This document shows positions 36,001-51,800 of a stretch of DNA of 64,000 bases, one piece after another. The notes below the pieces were generated by a model. The model did not search any database, had not been told where the DNA came from, and was given only the letters and a program-made list of their open reading frames with translations. The stretch covers positions 124,001-188,000 of the forward strand of contig OW285197.1 of assembly GCA_935421135.1 (NCBI GenBank), written 5' to 3'. Positions within the stretch are counted from its first letter, which is position 1; each line of letters begins with the position of its first letter. The position numbers and the translations under genes were made by a program. The stretch is from Bugulina stolonifera (lineage: Eukaryota > Bryozoa > Gymnolaemata > Cheilostomatida > Bugulidae).

Positions 36001-39000
36001 GCAATAAATAGAGATGGTAGTAAATAATCACTGTTGCACCACAATATATTTGAGCAGTCATTTTAAACTGTTTGGTTTTATTTCACTAACATAATATAGA
36101 GCAGTTCATGATTCTATTACCTCCATACGCCGTAGCAATGACAACCACCTCAATTCACTCCTATCCTCTCACTAGAAAGACACAGTTGTTTCCAGTCATA
36201 CTCAGCTTGCTCCCTGGTAATTGACTTTTACTACCAGCTGTGTCTATCCACTGATGGGCAGAAATGATTCAGTCTATAGCTGAGCTCAAACAAGCTAAAA
36301 CAGGTAGGACAGGCTATTTATAATTTACACTGTACTTGTCCTAACCATCATAAGGTCTGCACAGATAACCAGATATAATCTCACATTTTGTATGACAATA
36401 GAGATGGCAGTAAATAATCACTGAGTAGCACTACAATATTATCTTTGAGCACTCATCGTAAACTGTTTGGTTTTATTTGACTAACATAATATAGAGCAGT
36501 TCATGCATCTATTACCTCCCTACGCCGTAGCAATGACAACCACCTCAATTCAGTCCTATCCTCTCACTACAAGGACACAGTTGTTTCAGTCATACTCAGC
36601 TCGCTCTCTGGTGACTGACTTTTACTAGCAGCTGTGATTTTTCTCTGGTGGGCAGAAATGGTTCAGTCTATAAATGAGCTCAAGCAAGCTAAAACAACTA
36701 GGACAAGTTATTTATAACATACACTGTACAGGTCCTTAACAATCCTAAGATCTGCACAGATACCCGAGTATAATCTCACATATGATATGGCAATAAATAG
36801 AGATGGTAGTAAATAATTACTGTAGCACCACAATATCTGTGAGCAGTCATTTTAAACTGTTTGGTTTTATTTCACTAACATAATATAGAGCAGTTCATGC
36901 ATCTATTACCTCCATACGCCGTAGGAATGACAACCACCTCCATCCACTCCTATCCTCTCACTAGAAGGACACAGATGTTTGCGGTCATACTCAGTTGCTC
37001 CCTGGCGATTCACTTTTACAAGCAGCTGTGTTTATCCTCTGGTGGGCAGAAATGATTTAGTCTATGGATGAGCTCAAACAAGCTAAAACAGGTAGGACAG
37101 GTTATTTATAACATACACTTTGCATGTACGAACAATCCTAAGATCTCCACAGATACCCGAATATAATCTCACAGTTTACATGTATATGACAATAGAAATA
37201 ACAGTAAACTATCAATGTACCACTACAATATCTTTGAACAGTCATATTCATGAGTTGGTTTTATTTTATTAACATAATATAGAACAATTCATGCATCTAT
37301 TACCTCCCTAAGCCGTAGGAATGACAACTGCCGCAATTCACTCCTATCCTCTCACTAGAAGGACACAGATGTTTCCAGTCATACTCATCTTGCTCCCTGG
37401 TAATTGACTTTTACTACCAGCTGTGTCTATCCACTGGTGGGGAGAAATGATTCAGTCTATAGCTGAGCTCCAACAAGCTAAGACAGGTAGGACAGGCTAT
37501 TTATAATTTACACTGTACTTGTACCAACCATCATAAGATCTGCACAGATAACCGAATATAATCTCACATTTTGTATGACAATAGAGATGGCAGTAAATAA
37601 TCACTGAGTAGCACTACAATATCTTTGAGCAGTCATTTTAAACTGGTTGGTTTTATTTCACTAACATAATATAGAGCAGTTCATGCATCTATTACCTCCC
37701 TACGCCGTAGCAATGACAACTACCTCAATTCACTCCAATCCTCTCACTAGACGGACACAGTTGTTTCCAGTCATACTCAGTTCGCTCTCTGGTGACTGAC
37801 TTTTTCTAGCAGCTGTGTTTATTCTCTGGTGGGCAGAAATGGTTCAGTCTATAGATGAGCTCAAGCAAGCTAAAATAAGTAGGACAAGTTATTTATAACA
37901 TACACTGTACATATCCTAACAATCCTAAGATCTGCACAGATACCCGAGTATAATCTCACATATTATATGCCTATAAATAGAGATGGCAGTAAATAATCAC
38001 TGTAGCACCACAATATCTTTGAGCAGTCATTTTAAACTGTTTGGTTTTATTTCACTAACATAATATAGAGCAGTTCATGCCTCTATCACCTCCCTACGCA
38101 CTAGGAATGTCAACCACCTCCATCCACTCCTATCCTCTCACTAGAAGGACACAGATGTTTGCAGTCATACTCAGTTCGCTCTCTGGTGACTGACTTTTTC
38201 TAGCAGCTGTGTTTATTCTCTGGTGGGCAGAAATGGTTCAGTCTATAGATGAGCTCAAGCAGGCTAAAATAAGTAGGACAAGTTATTTATAACATACACT
38301 GTACATATCCTAACAATACTAAGATCTGCACAGATACCCGAGTATAATCTCACATATTATATGCCAATAAATAGAGATGGCAGTAAATAATCACTGTAGC
38401 ACCACAATATCTTTGAGCAGTCATTTTAAACTGTTTGGTTTTATTTCACTAACATAATATAGAGCAGTTCATGCCTCTATTACCTCCCTACGCACTAGGA
38501 ATGTCAACCACCTCCATCCACTCCTATCCTCTAACTAGAAGGACACAGATGTTTGCAGTCATACTCAGTTGCTCCCTGGCGATTAACTTTTACAAGCAGC
38601 TGTGTATATCCTCTGGTGGGCAGAAATAATTTAGTCTATAGATGAGCTCAAACAAGCTAAAACAGGTAGGACAGGTTATTTATAACATACACTTTGCATG
38701 TACGAACAATCCTAAGATCTCCACAGATACCCGAATATAATCTCACAGTTTACATGTATATGACAATAGAAATAACAGTAAACTATCAATGTACCACTAC
38801 AATATCTTTGAACAGTCATATTCATGGGTTGGTTTTATTTTATTAACATAATATAGAACAATTCATGCATCTATTACCTCCCTAAGCCGTAGGAATGACA
38901 ACTGCCGCAATTCACTCCTATCCTCTCACTAGAAGGACACAGATGTTTCCAGTCATACTCATCTTGCTCCCTGGTAATTGACTTTTACTACCAGCTGTGT

Positions 39001-42000
39001 CTATCCACTGGTGGGGAGAAATGATTCAGTCTATAGCTGAGCTCAAACAAGCCGAAACAGGTAGGACAGGCTATTTATAATTTACACTGTACTTGTACTA
39101 ACCATCATAAGGTCTGCACAGATAACCAGATATAATCTCACATTTTGTATGACAATAGAGATGGCAGTAAATAATCACTGAGTAGCACTACAATATTATC
39201 TTTGAGCACTCATCGTAAACTGTTTGGTTTTATTTGACTAACATAATATAGAGCAGTTCATGCATCTATTACCTCCCTACGCCGTAGCAATGACAACCAC
39301 CTCAATTCACTCCTATCCTCTCACTAGAAAGACACAGTTGTTTCAGTCATACTCAGCTCGCTCTCTGGTGACTGACTTTTACTAGCAGCTGTGATTTTTC
39401 TCTGGAGGGCAGAAATGGTTCAGTCTATAAATGAGCTCAAGCAAGCTAAAACAACTAGGACAAGTTATTTATAACATACACTGTACATGTCCTTAACAAT
39501 CCTAAGATCTGCACAGATACCCGAGTATAATCTCACATATGATATGGCAATAAATAGAGATGGTAGTAAATAATTACTGTAGCACCACAATATCTGTGAG
39601 CACTCATTTTAAACTGTTTGGTTTTATTTCACTAACATAATATAGAGCAGTTCATGGATCTATTACCTCCATACGCCGTAGGAATGACAACCACCTCCAT
39701 CCACTCCTATCCTCTCACTAGAAGGACACAGATGTTTCCAGTCATACTCATCTTGCTCCCTGGTAATTGACTTTTACTACCAGCTGTGTCTATCCACTGG
39801 TGGGGAGAAATGATTCAGTCTATAGCTGAGCTCCAACAAGCTAAGACAGGTAGGACAGGCTATTTATAATTTACACTGTACTTGTACCAACCATCATAAG
39901 ATCTGCACAGATAACCGAATATAATCTCACATTTTGTATGACAATAGAGATGGCAGTAAATAATCACTGAGTAGCACTACAACATCTTTGAGCAGTCATT
40001 TTAAACTGGTTGGTTTTTATTCACTAACATAATATAGAGCAGTTCATGCATCTATTACCTCCCTACGCCGTGGCAATGACAACTACCTCAATTCACTCCA
40101 ATCCTCTCACTAGACGGACACAGTTGTTTCCAGTCATACTCAGTTCGCTCTCTGGTGACTGACTTTTTCTAGCAGCTGTGTTTATTCTCTGGTGGGCAGA
40201 AATGGTTCAGTCTATAGATGAGCTCAAGCAAGCTAAAATAAGTAGGACAAGTTATTTATAACATACACTGTACATATCCTAACAATACTAAGATCTGCAC
40301 AGATACCCGAGTATAATCTCACATATTATATGGCAATAAATAGAGATGGTAGTAAATAATCACTGTTGCACCACAATATATTTGAGCAGTCATTTTAAAC
40401 TGTTTGGTTTTATTTCACTAACATAATATAGAGCAGTTCATGCATCTATTACCTCCATACGCCGTAGCAATGACAACCACCTCAATTCACTCCTATCCTC
40501 TCACTAGAAAGACACAGTTGTTTCCAGTCATACTCAGCTTGCTCCCTGGTAATTGACTTTTACTACCAGCTGTGTCTATCCACTGATGGGCAGAAATGAT
40601 TCAGTCTATAGCTGAGCTCAAACAAGCTAAAACAGGTAGGACAGGCTATTTATAATTTACACTGTACTTGTACTAACCATCATAAGGTCTGCACAGATAA
40701 CCAGATATAATCTCACATTTTGTATGACAATAGAGATGGCAGTAAATAATCACTGAGTAGCACTACAATATTATCTTTGAGCACTCATCGTAAACTGTTT
40801 GGTTTTATTTGACTAACATAATATAGAGCAGTTCATGCATCTATTACCTCCCTACGCCGTAGCAATGACAACCACCTCAATTCAGTCCTATCCTCTCACT
40901 ACAAGGACACACTTGTTTCAGTCATACTCAGCTCGCTCTCTGGTGACTGACTTTTACTAGCAGCTGTGATTTTTCTCTGGTGGGCAGAAATGGTTCAGTC
41001 TATAAATGAGCTCAAGCAAGCTAAAACAACTAGGACAAGTTATTTATAACATACACTGTACATGTCCTTAACAATCCTAAGATCTGCACAGATACCCGAG
41101 TATAATCTCACATATATGATATGGCAATAAATAGAGATGGTAGTAAATAATTACTGTAGCACCACAATATCTGTGAGCAGTCATTTTAAACTGTTTGGTT
41201 TTATTTCACTAACATAATATAGAGCAGTTCATGCATCTATTACCTCCATACGCCGTAGGAATGACAACCACCTCCATCCACTCCTATCCTCTCACTAGAA
41301 GGACACAGATGTTTGCGGTCATACTCAGTTGCTTCCTGGCGATTAACTTTTACAAGCAGCTGTGTTTATCCTCTGGTGGGCAGAAATGATTTAGTCTATG
41401 GATGAGCTCAAACAAGCTAAAACAGGTAGGACAGGTTATTTATAACATACACTTTGCATGTACGAACAATCCTAAGATCTCCACAGATACCCGAATATAA
41501 TCTCACAGTTTACATGTATATGACAATAGAAATAACAGTAAACTATCAATGTACCACTACAATATCTTTGAACAGTCATATTCATGAGTTGGTTTTATTT
41601 TATTAACATAATATAGAACAATTCAAGCATCTATTACCTCCCTAAGCCGTAGGAATGACAACTGCCGCAATTCACTCCTATCCTCTCACTAGAAGGACAC
41701 AGATGTTTCCAGTCATACTCATCTTGCTCCCTGGTAATTGACTTTTACTACCAGCTGTGTCTATCCACTGGTGGGGAGAAATGATTCAGTCTATAGCTGA
41801 GCTCCAACAAGCTAAGACAGGTAGGACAGGCTATTTATAATTTACACTGTACTTGTACCAACCATCATAAGATCTGCACAGATAACCGAATATAATCTCA
41901 CATTTTGTATGACAATAGAGATGGCAGTACATAATCACTGAGTAGCACTACAACATCTTTGAGCAGTCATTTTAAACTGGTTGGTTTTTATTCACTAACA

Positions 42001-42855
42001 TAATATAGAGCAGTTCATGCATCTATTACCTCCCTACGCCGTGGCAATGACAACTACCTCAATTCACTCCAATCCTCTCACTAGACGGACACAGTTGTTT
42101 CCAGTCATACTCAGTTCGCTCTCTGGTGACTGACTTTTTCTAGCAGCTGTGTTTATTCTCTGGTGGGCAGAAATGGTTCAGTCTATAGATGAGCTCAAGC
42201 AAGCTAAAATAAGTAGGACAAGTTATTTATAACATACACTGTACATATCCTAACAATACTAAGATCTGCACAGATACCCGAGTATAATCTCACATATTAT
42301 ATGGCAATAAATAGAGATGGTAGTAAATAATCACTGTTGCACCACAATATATTTGAGCAGTCATTTTAAACTGTTTGGTTTTATTTCACTAACATAATAT
42401 AGAGCAGTTCATGCATCTATTACCTCCATACGCCGTAGCAATGACAACCACCTCAATTCACTCCTATCCTCTCACTAGAAAGACACAGTTGTTTCCAGTC
42501 ATACTCAGCTTGCTCCCTGGTAATTGACTTTTACTACCAGCTGTGTCTATCCACTGATGGGCAGAAATGATTCAGTCTATAGCTGAGCTCAAACAAGCTA
42601 AAACAGGTAGGACAGGCTATTTATAATTTACACTGTACTTGTACTGACCATCATAAGGTCTGCACAGTTAACCAGATACAATCTCACATTTTGTATGACA
42701 ATAGAGATGGCAGTAAATAATCACTGAATAGCACTACAATATTATCTTTGAGCAGTCATTGTAAACTGTTTGGTTTTATTTCACTAAAATAATATAGAGC
42801 AGTTCATGCATCTATTACCTCCATACGCCGTAGCAATGACAACCACCTCAGTTCA
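33010..42855. repeat. Higher-order repeat copy A: 25 monomers, about 9.85 kb
   Basis: The spacing of rare variants to the next copy is about 9,846 bp on its left part: GCCTCTATCAC at 33748 and 43593, CCTGGCGATTCAC at 37001 and 46848. It becomes 10,241 bp after about 39.73 kb (GCTTCCTGG at 41331 and 51572). The 394-bp difference shows this copy lacks one monomer at about 39730. The junction joins CAGATGTTT of one subfamily to CCAGTCATACTCATC of another. Confidence 0.8.
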
Positions 42856-45800
42856 CTCCTATCCTCTCACTAGAAGGACACAGATGTTTCCAGTCATACT
42901 CATCTTGCTCCCTGGTAATTGACTTTTACTACCAGCTGTGTCTATCCACTGGTGGGGAGAAATGATTCAGTCTATAGCTGAGCTCCAACAAGCTAAGACA
43001 GGTAGGACAGGCTATTTATAATTTACACTGTACTTGTACCAACCATCATAAGATCTGCACAGATAACCGAATATAATCTCACATTTTGTATGACAATAGA
43101 GATGGCAGTAAATAATCACTGAGTAGCACTACAATATCTTTGAGCAGTCATTTTAAACTGGTTGGTTTTATTTCACTAACATAATATAGAGCAGTTCATG
43201 CATCTATTACCTCCCTACGCCGTAGCAATGACAACTACCTCAATTCACTCCAATCCTCTCACTAGACGGACACAGTTGTTTCCAGTCATACTCAGTTCGC
43301 TCTCTGGTGACTGACTTTTTCTAGCAGCTGTGTTTATTCTCTGGTGGGCAGAAATGGTTCAGTCTATAGATGAGCTCAAGCAAGCTAAAATAAGTAGGAC
43401 AAGTTATTTATAACATACACTGTACATATCCTAACAATCCTAAGATCTGCACAGATACCCGAGTATAATCTCACATATTATATGCCTATAAATAGAGATG
43501 GCAGTAAATAATCACTGTAGCACCACAATATCTTTGAGCAGTCATTTTAAACTGTTTGGTTTTATTTCACTAACATAATATAGAGCAGTTCATGCCTCTA
43601 TCACCTCCCTACGCACTAGGAATGTCAACCACCTCCATCCACTCCTATCCTCTCACTAGAAGGACACAGATGTTTGCAGTCATACTCAGTTCGCTCTCTG
43701 GTGACTGACTTTTTCTAGCAGCTGTGTTTATTCTCTGGTGGGCAGAAATGGTTCAGTCTATAGATGAGCTCAAGCAGGCTAAAATAAGTAGGACAAGTTA
43801 TTTATAACATACACTGTACATATCCTAACAATACTAAGATCTGCACAGATACCCGAGTATAATCTCACATATTATATGCCAATAAATAGAGATGGCAGTA
43901 AATAATCACTGTAGCACCACAATATCTTTGAGCAGTCATTTTAAACTGTTTGGTTTTATTTCACTAACATAATATAGAACAATTCATGCATCTATTACCT
44001 CCCTAAGCCGTAGGAATGACAACTGCCGCAATTCACTCCTATCCTCTCACTAGAAGGACACAGATGTTTCCAGTCATACTCATCTTGCTCCCTGGTAATT
44101 GACTTTTACTACCAGCTGTGTCTATCCACTGGTGGGGAGAAATGATTCAGTCTATAGCTGAGCTCAAACAAGCCGAAACAGGTAGGACAGGCTATTTATA
44201 ATTTACACTGTACTTGTACTAACCATCATAAGGTCTGCACAGATAACCAGATATAATCTCACATTTTGTATGACAATAGAGATGGCAGTAAATAATCACT
44301 GAGTAGCACTACAATATTATCTTTGAGCACTCATCGTAAACTGTTTGGTTTTATTTGACTAACATAATATAGAGCAGTTCATGCATCTATTACCTCCCTA
44401 CGCCGTAGCATTGACAACCACCTCAATTCACTCCTATCCTCTCACTAGAAAGACACAGTTGTTTCAGTCATACTCAGCTCGCTCTCTGGTGACTGACTTT
44501 TACTAGCAGCTGTGATTTTTCTCTGGTGGGCAGAAATGGTTCAGTCTATAAATGAGCTCAAGCAAGCTAAAACAACTAGGACAAGTTATTTATAACATAC
44601 ACTGTACATGTCCTTAACAATCCTAAGATCTGCACAGATACCCGAGTATAATCTCACATATGATATGGCAATAAATAGAGATGGTAGTAAATAATTACTG
44701 TAGCACCACAATATCTGTGAGCAGTCATTTTAAACTGTTTGGTTTTATTTCACTAACATAATATAGAGCAGTTCATGCATCTATTACCTCCATACGCCGT
44801 AGGAATGACAACCACCTCCATCCACTCCTATCCTCTCACTAGAAGGACACAGATGTTTGCGGTCATACTCAGTTGCTCCCTGGCGATTAACTTTTACAAG
44901 CAGCTGTGTTTATCCTCTGGTGGGCAGAAATGATTTAGTCTATGGATGAGTTCAAACAAGCTAAAACAGGTAGGACAGGTTATTTATAACATACACTTTG
45001 CATGTACGAACAATCCTAAGATCACCACAGATACCCGAATATAATCTCACAGTTTACATGTATATGACAATAGAAATAACAGTAAACTATCAATGTACCA
45101 CTACAATATCTTTGAACAGTCATATTCATGAGTTGGTTTTATTTTATTAACATAATATAGAACAATTCAAGCATCTATTACCTCCCTAAGCCGTAGGAAT
45201 GACAACTGCCGCACTTCACTCCTATCCTCTCACTAGAAGGACACAGATGTTTCCAGTCATACTCATCTTGCTCCCTGGTAATTGACTTTTACTACCAGCT
45301 GTGTCTATCCACTGGTGGGGAGAAATGATTCAGTCTATAGCTGAGCTCCAACAAGTTAAGACAGGTAGGACAGGCTATTTATAATTTACACTGTACTTGT
45401 ACCAACCATCATAAGATCTGCACAGATAACCGAATATAATCTCACATTTTGTATGACAATAGAGATGGCAGTAAATAATCACTGAGTAGCACTACAACAT
45501 CTTTGAGCAGTCATTTTAAACTGGTTGGTTTTTATTCACTAACATAATATAGAGCAGTTCATGCATCTAGTACCTCCCTACGCCGTGGCAATGACAACTA
45601 CCTCAATTCACTCCAATCCTCTCACTAGACGGACACAGTTGTTTCCAGTCATACTCAGTTCGCTCTCTGGTGACTGACTTTTTCTAGCAGCTGTGTTTAT
45701 TCTCTGGTGGGCAGAAATGGTTCAGTCTATAGATGAGCTCAAGCAAGCTAAAATAAGTAGGACAAGTTATTTATAACATACACTGTACATATCCTAACAA

Positions 45801-48800
45801 TACTAAGATCTGCACAGATACCCGAGTATAATCTCACATATTATATGGCAATAAATAGAGATGGTAGTAAATAATCACTGTTGCACCACAATATATTTGA
45901 GCAGTCATTTTAAACTGTTTGGTTTTATTTCACTAACATAATATAGAGCAGTTCATGATTCTATTACCTCCATACGCCGTAGCAATGACAACCACCTCAA
46001 TTCACTCCTATCCTCTCACTAGAAAGACACAGTTGTTTCCAGTCATACTCAGCTTGCTCCCTGGTAATTGACTTTTACTACCAGCTGTGTCTATCCACTG
46101 ATGGGCAGAAATGATTCAGTCTATAGCTGAGCTCAAACAAGCTAAAACAGGTAGGACAGGCTATTTATAATTTACACTGTACTTGTCCTAACCATCATAA
46201 GGTCTGCACAGATAACCAGATATAATCTCACATTTTGTATGACAATAGAGATGGCAGTAAATAATCACTGAGTAGCACTACAATATTATCTTTGAGCACT
46301 CATCGTAAACTGTTTGGTTTTATTTGACTAACATAATATAGAGCAGTTCATGCATCTATTACCTCCCTACGCCGTAGCAATGACAACCACCTCAATTCAG
46401 TCCTATCCTCTCACTACAAGGACACAGTTGTTTCAGTCATACTCAGCTCGCTCTCTGGTGACTGACTTTTACTAGCAGCTGTGATTTTTCTCTGGTGGGC
46501 AGAAATGGTTCAGTCTATAAATGAGCTCAAGCAAGCTAAAACAACTAGGACAAGTTATTTATAACATACACTGTACAGGTCCTTAACAATCCTAAGATCT
46601 GCACAGATACCCGAGTATAATCTCACATATGATATGGCAATAAATAGAGATGGTAGTAAATAATTACTGTAGCACCACAATATCTGTGAGCAGTCATTTT
46701 AAACTGTTTGGTTTTATTTCACTAACATAATATAGAGCAGTTCATGCATCTATTACCTCCATACGCCGTAGGAATGACAACCACCTCCATCCACTCCTAT
46801 CCTCTCACTAGAAGGACACAGATGTTTGCGGTCATACTCAGTTGCTCCCTGGCGATTCACTTTTACAAGCAGCTGTGTTTATCCTCTGGTGGGCAGAAAT
46901 GATTTAGTCTATGGACGAGCTCAAACAAGCTAAAACAGGTAGGACAGGTTATTTATAACATACACTTTGCATGTACGAACAATCCTAAGATCTCCACAGA
47001 TACCCGAATATAATCTCACAGTTTACATGTATATGACAATAGAAATAACAGTAAACTATCAATGTACCACTACAATATCTTTGAACAGTCATATTCATGA
47101 GTTGGTTTTATTTTATTAACATAATATAGAACAATTCATGCATCTATTACCTCCCTAAGCCGTAGGAATGACAACTGCCGCAATTCACTCCTATCCTCTC
47201 ACTAGAAGGACACATATGTTTCCAGTCATACTCAGCTTGCTCCCTGGTAATTGACTTTTACTACCAGCTGTGTCTATCCACTGGTGGGGAGAAATGATTC
47301 AGTCTATAGCTGAGCTCCAACAAGCTAAGACAGGTAGGACAGGCTATTTATAATTTACACTGTACTTGTACCAACCATCATAAGATCTGCACAGATAACC
47401 GAATATAATCTCACATTTTGTATGACAATAGAGATGGCAGTAAATAATCACTGAGTAGCACTACAATATCTTTGAGCAGTCATTTTAAACTGGTTGGTTT
47501 TATTTCACTAACATAATATAGAGCAGTTCATGCATCTATTACCTCCCTACGCCGTAGCAATGACAACTACCTCAATTCACTCCAATCCTCTCACTAGACG
47601 GACACAGTTGTTTCCAGTCATACTCAGTTCGCTCTCTGGTGACTGACTTTTTCTAGCAGCTGTGTTTATTCTCTGGTGGGCAGAAATGGTTCAGTCTATA
47701 GATGAGCTCAAGCAAGCTAAAATAAGTAGGACAAGTTATTTATAACATACACTGTACATATCCTAACAATCCTAAGATCTGCACAGATACCCGAGTATAA
47801 TCTCACATATTATATGCCTATAAATAGAGATGGCAGTAAATAATCACTGTAGCACCACAATATCTTTGAGCAGTCATTTTAAACTGTTTGGTTTTATTTC
47901 ACTAACATAATATAGAGCAGTTCATGCCTCTATCACCTCCCTACGCACTAGGAATGTCAACCACCTCCATCCACTCCTATCCTCTCACTAGAAGGACACA
48001 GATGTTTGCAGTCATACTCAGTTCGCTCTCTGGTGACTGACTTTTTCTAGCAGCTGTGTTTATTCTCTGGTGGGCAGAAATGGTTCAGTCTATAGATGAG
48101 CTCAAGCAGGCTAAAATAAGTAGGACAAGTTATTTATAACATACACTGTACATATCCTAACAATACTAAGATCTGCACAGATACCCGAGTATAATCTCAC
48201 ATATTATATGCCAATAAATAGAGATGGCAGTAAATAATCACTGTAGCACCACAATATCTTTGAGCAGTCATTTTAAACTGTTTGGTTTTATTTCACTAAC
48301 ATAATATAGAGCAGTTCATGCCTCTATCACCTCCCTACGCACTAGGAATGTCAACCACCTCCATCCACTCCTATCCTCTAACCAGAAGGACACAGATGTT
48401 TGCAGTCATACTCAGTTGCTCCCTGGCGATTAACTTTTACAAGCAGCTGTGTATATCCTCTGGTGGGCAGAAATAATTTAGTCTATAGATGAGCTCAAAC
48501 AAGCTAAAACAGGTAGGACAGGTTATTTATAACATACACTTTGCATGTACGAACAATCCTAAGATCTCCACAGATACCCGAATATAATCTCACAGTTTAC
48601 ATGTATATGACAATAGAAATAACAGTAAACTATCAATGTACCACTACAATATCTTTGAACAGTCATATTCATGGGTTGGTTTTATTTTATTAACATAATA
48701 TAGAACAATTCATGCATCTATTACCTCCCTAAGCCGTAGGAATGACAACTGCCGCAATTCACTCCTATCCTCTCACTAGAAGGATACAGATGTTTCCAGT

Positions 48801-51800
48801 CATACTCATCTTGCTCCCTGGTAATTGACTTTTACTACCAGCTGTGTCTATCCACTGGTGGGGAGAAATGATTCAGTCTATAGCTGAGCTCAAACAAGCC
48901 GAAACAGGTAGGACAGGCTATTTATAATTTACACTGTACTTGTACTAACCATCATAAGGTCTGCACAGATAACCAGATATAATCTCACATTTTGTATGAC
49001 AATAGAGATGGCAGTAAATAATCACTGAGTAGCACTACAATATTATCTTTGAGCACTCATCGTAAACTGTTTGGTTTTATTTGACTAACATAATATAGAG
49101 CAGTTCATGCATCTATTACCTCCCTACGCCGTAGCAATGACAACCACCTCAATTCACTCCTATCCTCTCACTAGAAAGACACAGTTGTTTCAGTCATACT
49201 CAGCTCGCTCTCTGGTGACTGACTTTTACTAGCAGCTGTGATTTTTCTCTGGTGGGCAGAAATGGTTCAGTCTATAAATGAGCTCAAGCAAGCTAAAACA
49301 ACTAGGACAAGTTATTTATAACATACACTGTACATGTCCTTAACAATCCTAAGATCTGCACAGATACCCGAGTATAATCTCACATATGATATGGCAATAA
49401 ATAGAGATGGTAGTAAATAATTACTGTAGCACCACAATATCTGTGAGCACTCATTTTAAACTGTTTGGTTTTATTTCACTAACATAATATAGAGCAGTTC
49501 ATGGATCTATTACCTCCATACGCCGTAGGAATGACAACCACCTCCATCCACTCCTATCCTCTCACTAGAAGGACACAGATGTTTGCCGTCATACTCAGTT
49601 GCTCCCTGGCGATTAACTTTTACAAGCAGCTGTGTTTATCCTCTGGTGGGCAGAAATGATTTAGTCTATGGATGAGCTCAAACAAGCTAAAACAGGTAGG
49701 ACAGGTTATTTATAGCATACACTTTGCATGTACGAACAATCCTAAGATCACCACAGATACCCGAATATAATCTCACAGTTTACATGTATATGACAATAGA
49801 AATAACAGTAAACTATCAATGTACCACTACAATATCTTTGAACAGTCATATTCATGAGTTGGTTTTATTTTATTAACATAATATAGAACAATTCAAGCAT
49901 CTATTACCTCCCTAAGCCGTAGGAATGACAACTGCCGCAATTCACTCCTATCCTCTCACTAGAAGGACACAGATGTTTCCAGTCATACTCATCTTGCTCC
50001 CTTGTAATTGACTTTTACTACCAGCTGTGTCTATCCACTGGTGGGGAGAAATGATTCAGTCTATAGCTGAGCTCCAACAAGCTAAGACAGGTAGGACAGG
50101 CTATTTATAATTTACACTGTACTTGTACCAACCATCATAAGATCTGCACAGATAACCGAATATAATCTCACATTTTGTATGACAATAGAGATGGCAGTAA
50201 ATAATCACTGAGTAGCACTACAACATCTTTGAGCAGTCATTTTAAACTGGTTGGTTTTTATTCACTAACATAATATAGAGCAGTTCATGCATCTATTACC
50301 TCCCTACGCCGTGGCAATGACAACTACCTCAATTCACTCCAATCCTCTCACTAGACGGACACAGTTGTTTCCAGTCATACTCAGTTCGCTCTCTGGTGAC
50401 TGACTTTTTCTAGCAGCTGTGTTTATTCTCTGGTGGGCAGAAATGGTTCAGTCTATAGATGAGCTCAAGCAAGCTAAAATAAGTAGGACAAGTTATTTAT
50501 AACATACACTGTACATATCCTAACAATACTAAGATCTGCACAGATACCCGAGTATAATCTCACATATTATATGGCAATAAATAGAGATGGTAGTAAATAA
50601 TCACTGTTGCACCACAATATATTTGAGCAGTCATTTTAAACTGTTTGGTTTTATTTCACTAACATAATATAGAGCAGTTCATGCATCTATTACCTCCATA
50701 CGCCGTAGCAATGACAACCACCTCAATTCACTCCTATCCTCTCACTAGAAAGACACAGTTGTTTCCAGTCATACTCAGCTTGCTCCCTGGTAATTGACTT
50801 TTACTACCAGCTGTGTCTATCCACTGATGGGCAGAAATGATTCAGTCTATAGCTGAGCTCAAACAAGCTAAAACAGGTAGGACAGGCTATTTATAATTTA
50901 CACTGTACTTGTACTAACCATCATAAGGTCTGCACAGATAACCAGATATAATCTCACATTTTGTATGACAATAGAGATGGCAGTAAATAATCACTGAGTA
51001 GCACTACAATATTATCTTTGAGCACTCATCGTAAACTGTTTGGTTTTATTTGACTAACATAATATAGAGCAGTTCATGCATCTATTACCTCCCTACGCCG
51101 TAGCAATGACAACCACCTCAATTCAGTCCTATCCTCTCACTACAAGGACACACTTGTTTCAGTCATACTCAGCTCGCTCTCTGGTGACTGACTTTTACTA
51201 GCAGCTGTGATTTTTCTCTGGTGGGCAGAAATGGTTCAGTCTATAAATGAGCTCAAGCAAGCTAAAACAACTAGGACAAGTTATTTATAACATACACTGT
51301 ACATGTCCTTAACAATCCTAAGATCTGCACAGATACCCGAGTATAATCTCACATATATGATATGGCAATAAATAGAGATGGTAGTAAATAATTACTGTAG
51401 CACCACAATATCTGTGAGCAGTCATTTTAAACTGTTTGGTTTTATTTCACTAACATAATATAGAGCAGTTCATGCATCTATTACCTCCATACGCCGTAGG
51501 AATGACAACCACCTCCATCCACTCCTATCCTCTCACTAGAAGGACACAGATGTTTGCGGTCATACTCAGTTGCTTCCTGGCGATTAACTTTTACAAGCAG
51601 CTGTGTTTATCCTCTGGTGGGCAGAAATGATTTAGTCTATGGATGAGCTCAAACAAGCTAAAACAGGTAGGACAGGTTATTTATAACATACACTTTGCAT
51701 GTACGAACAATCCTAAGATCTCCACAGATACCCGAATATAATCTCACAGTTTACATGTATATGACAATAGAAATAACAGTAAACTATCAATGTACCACTA

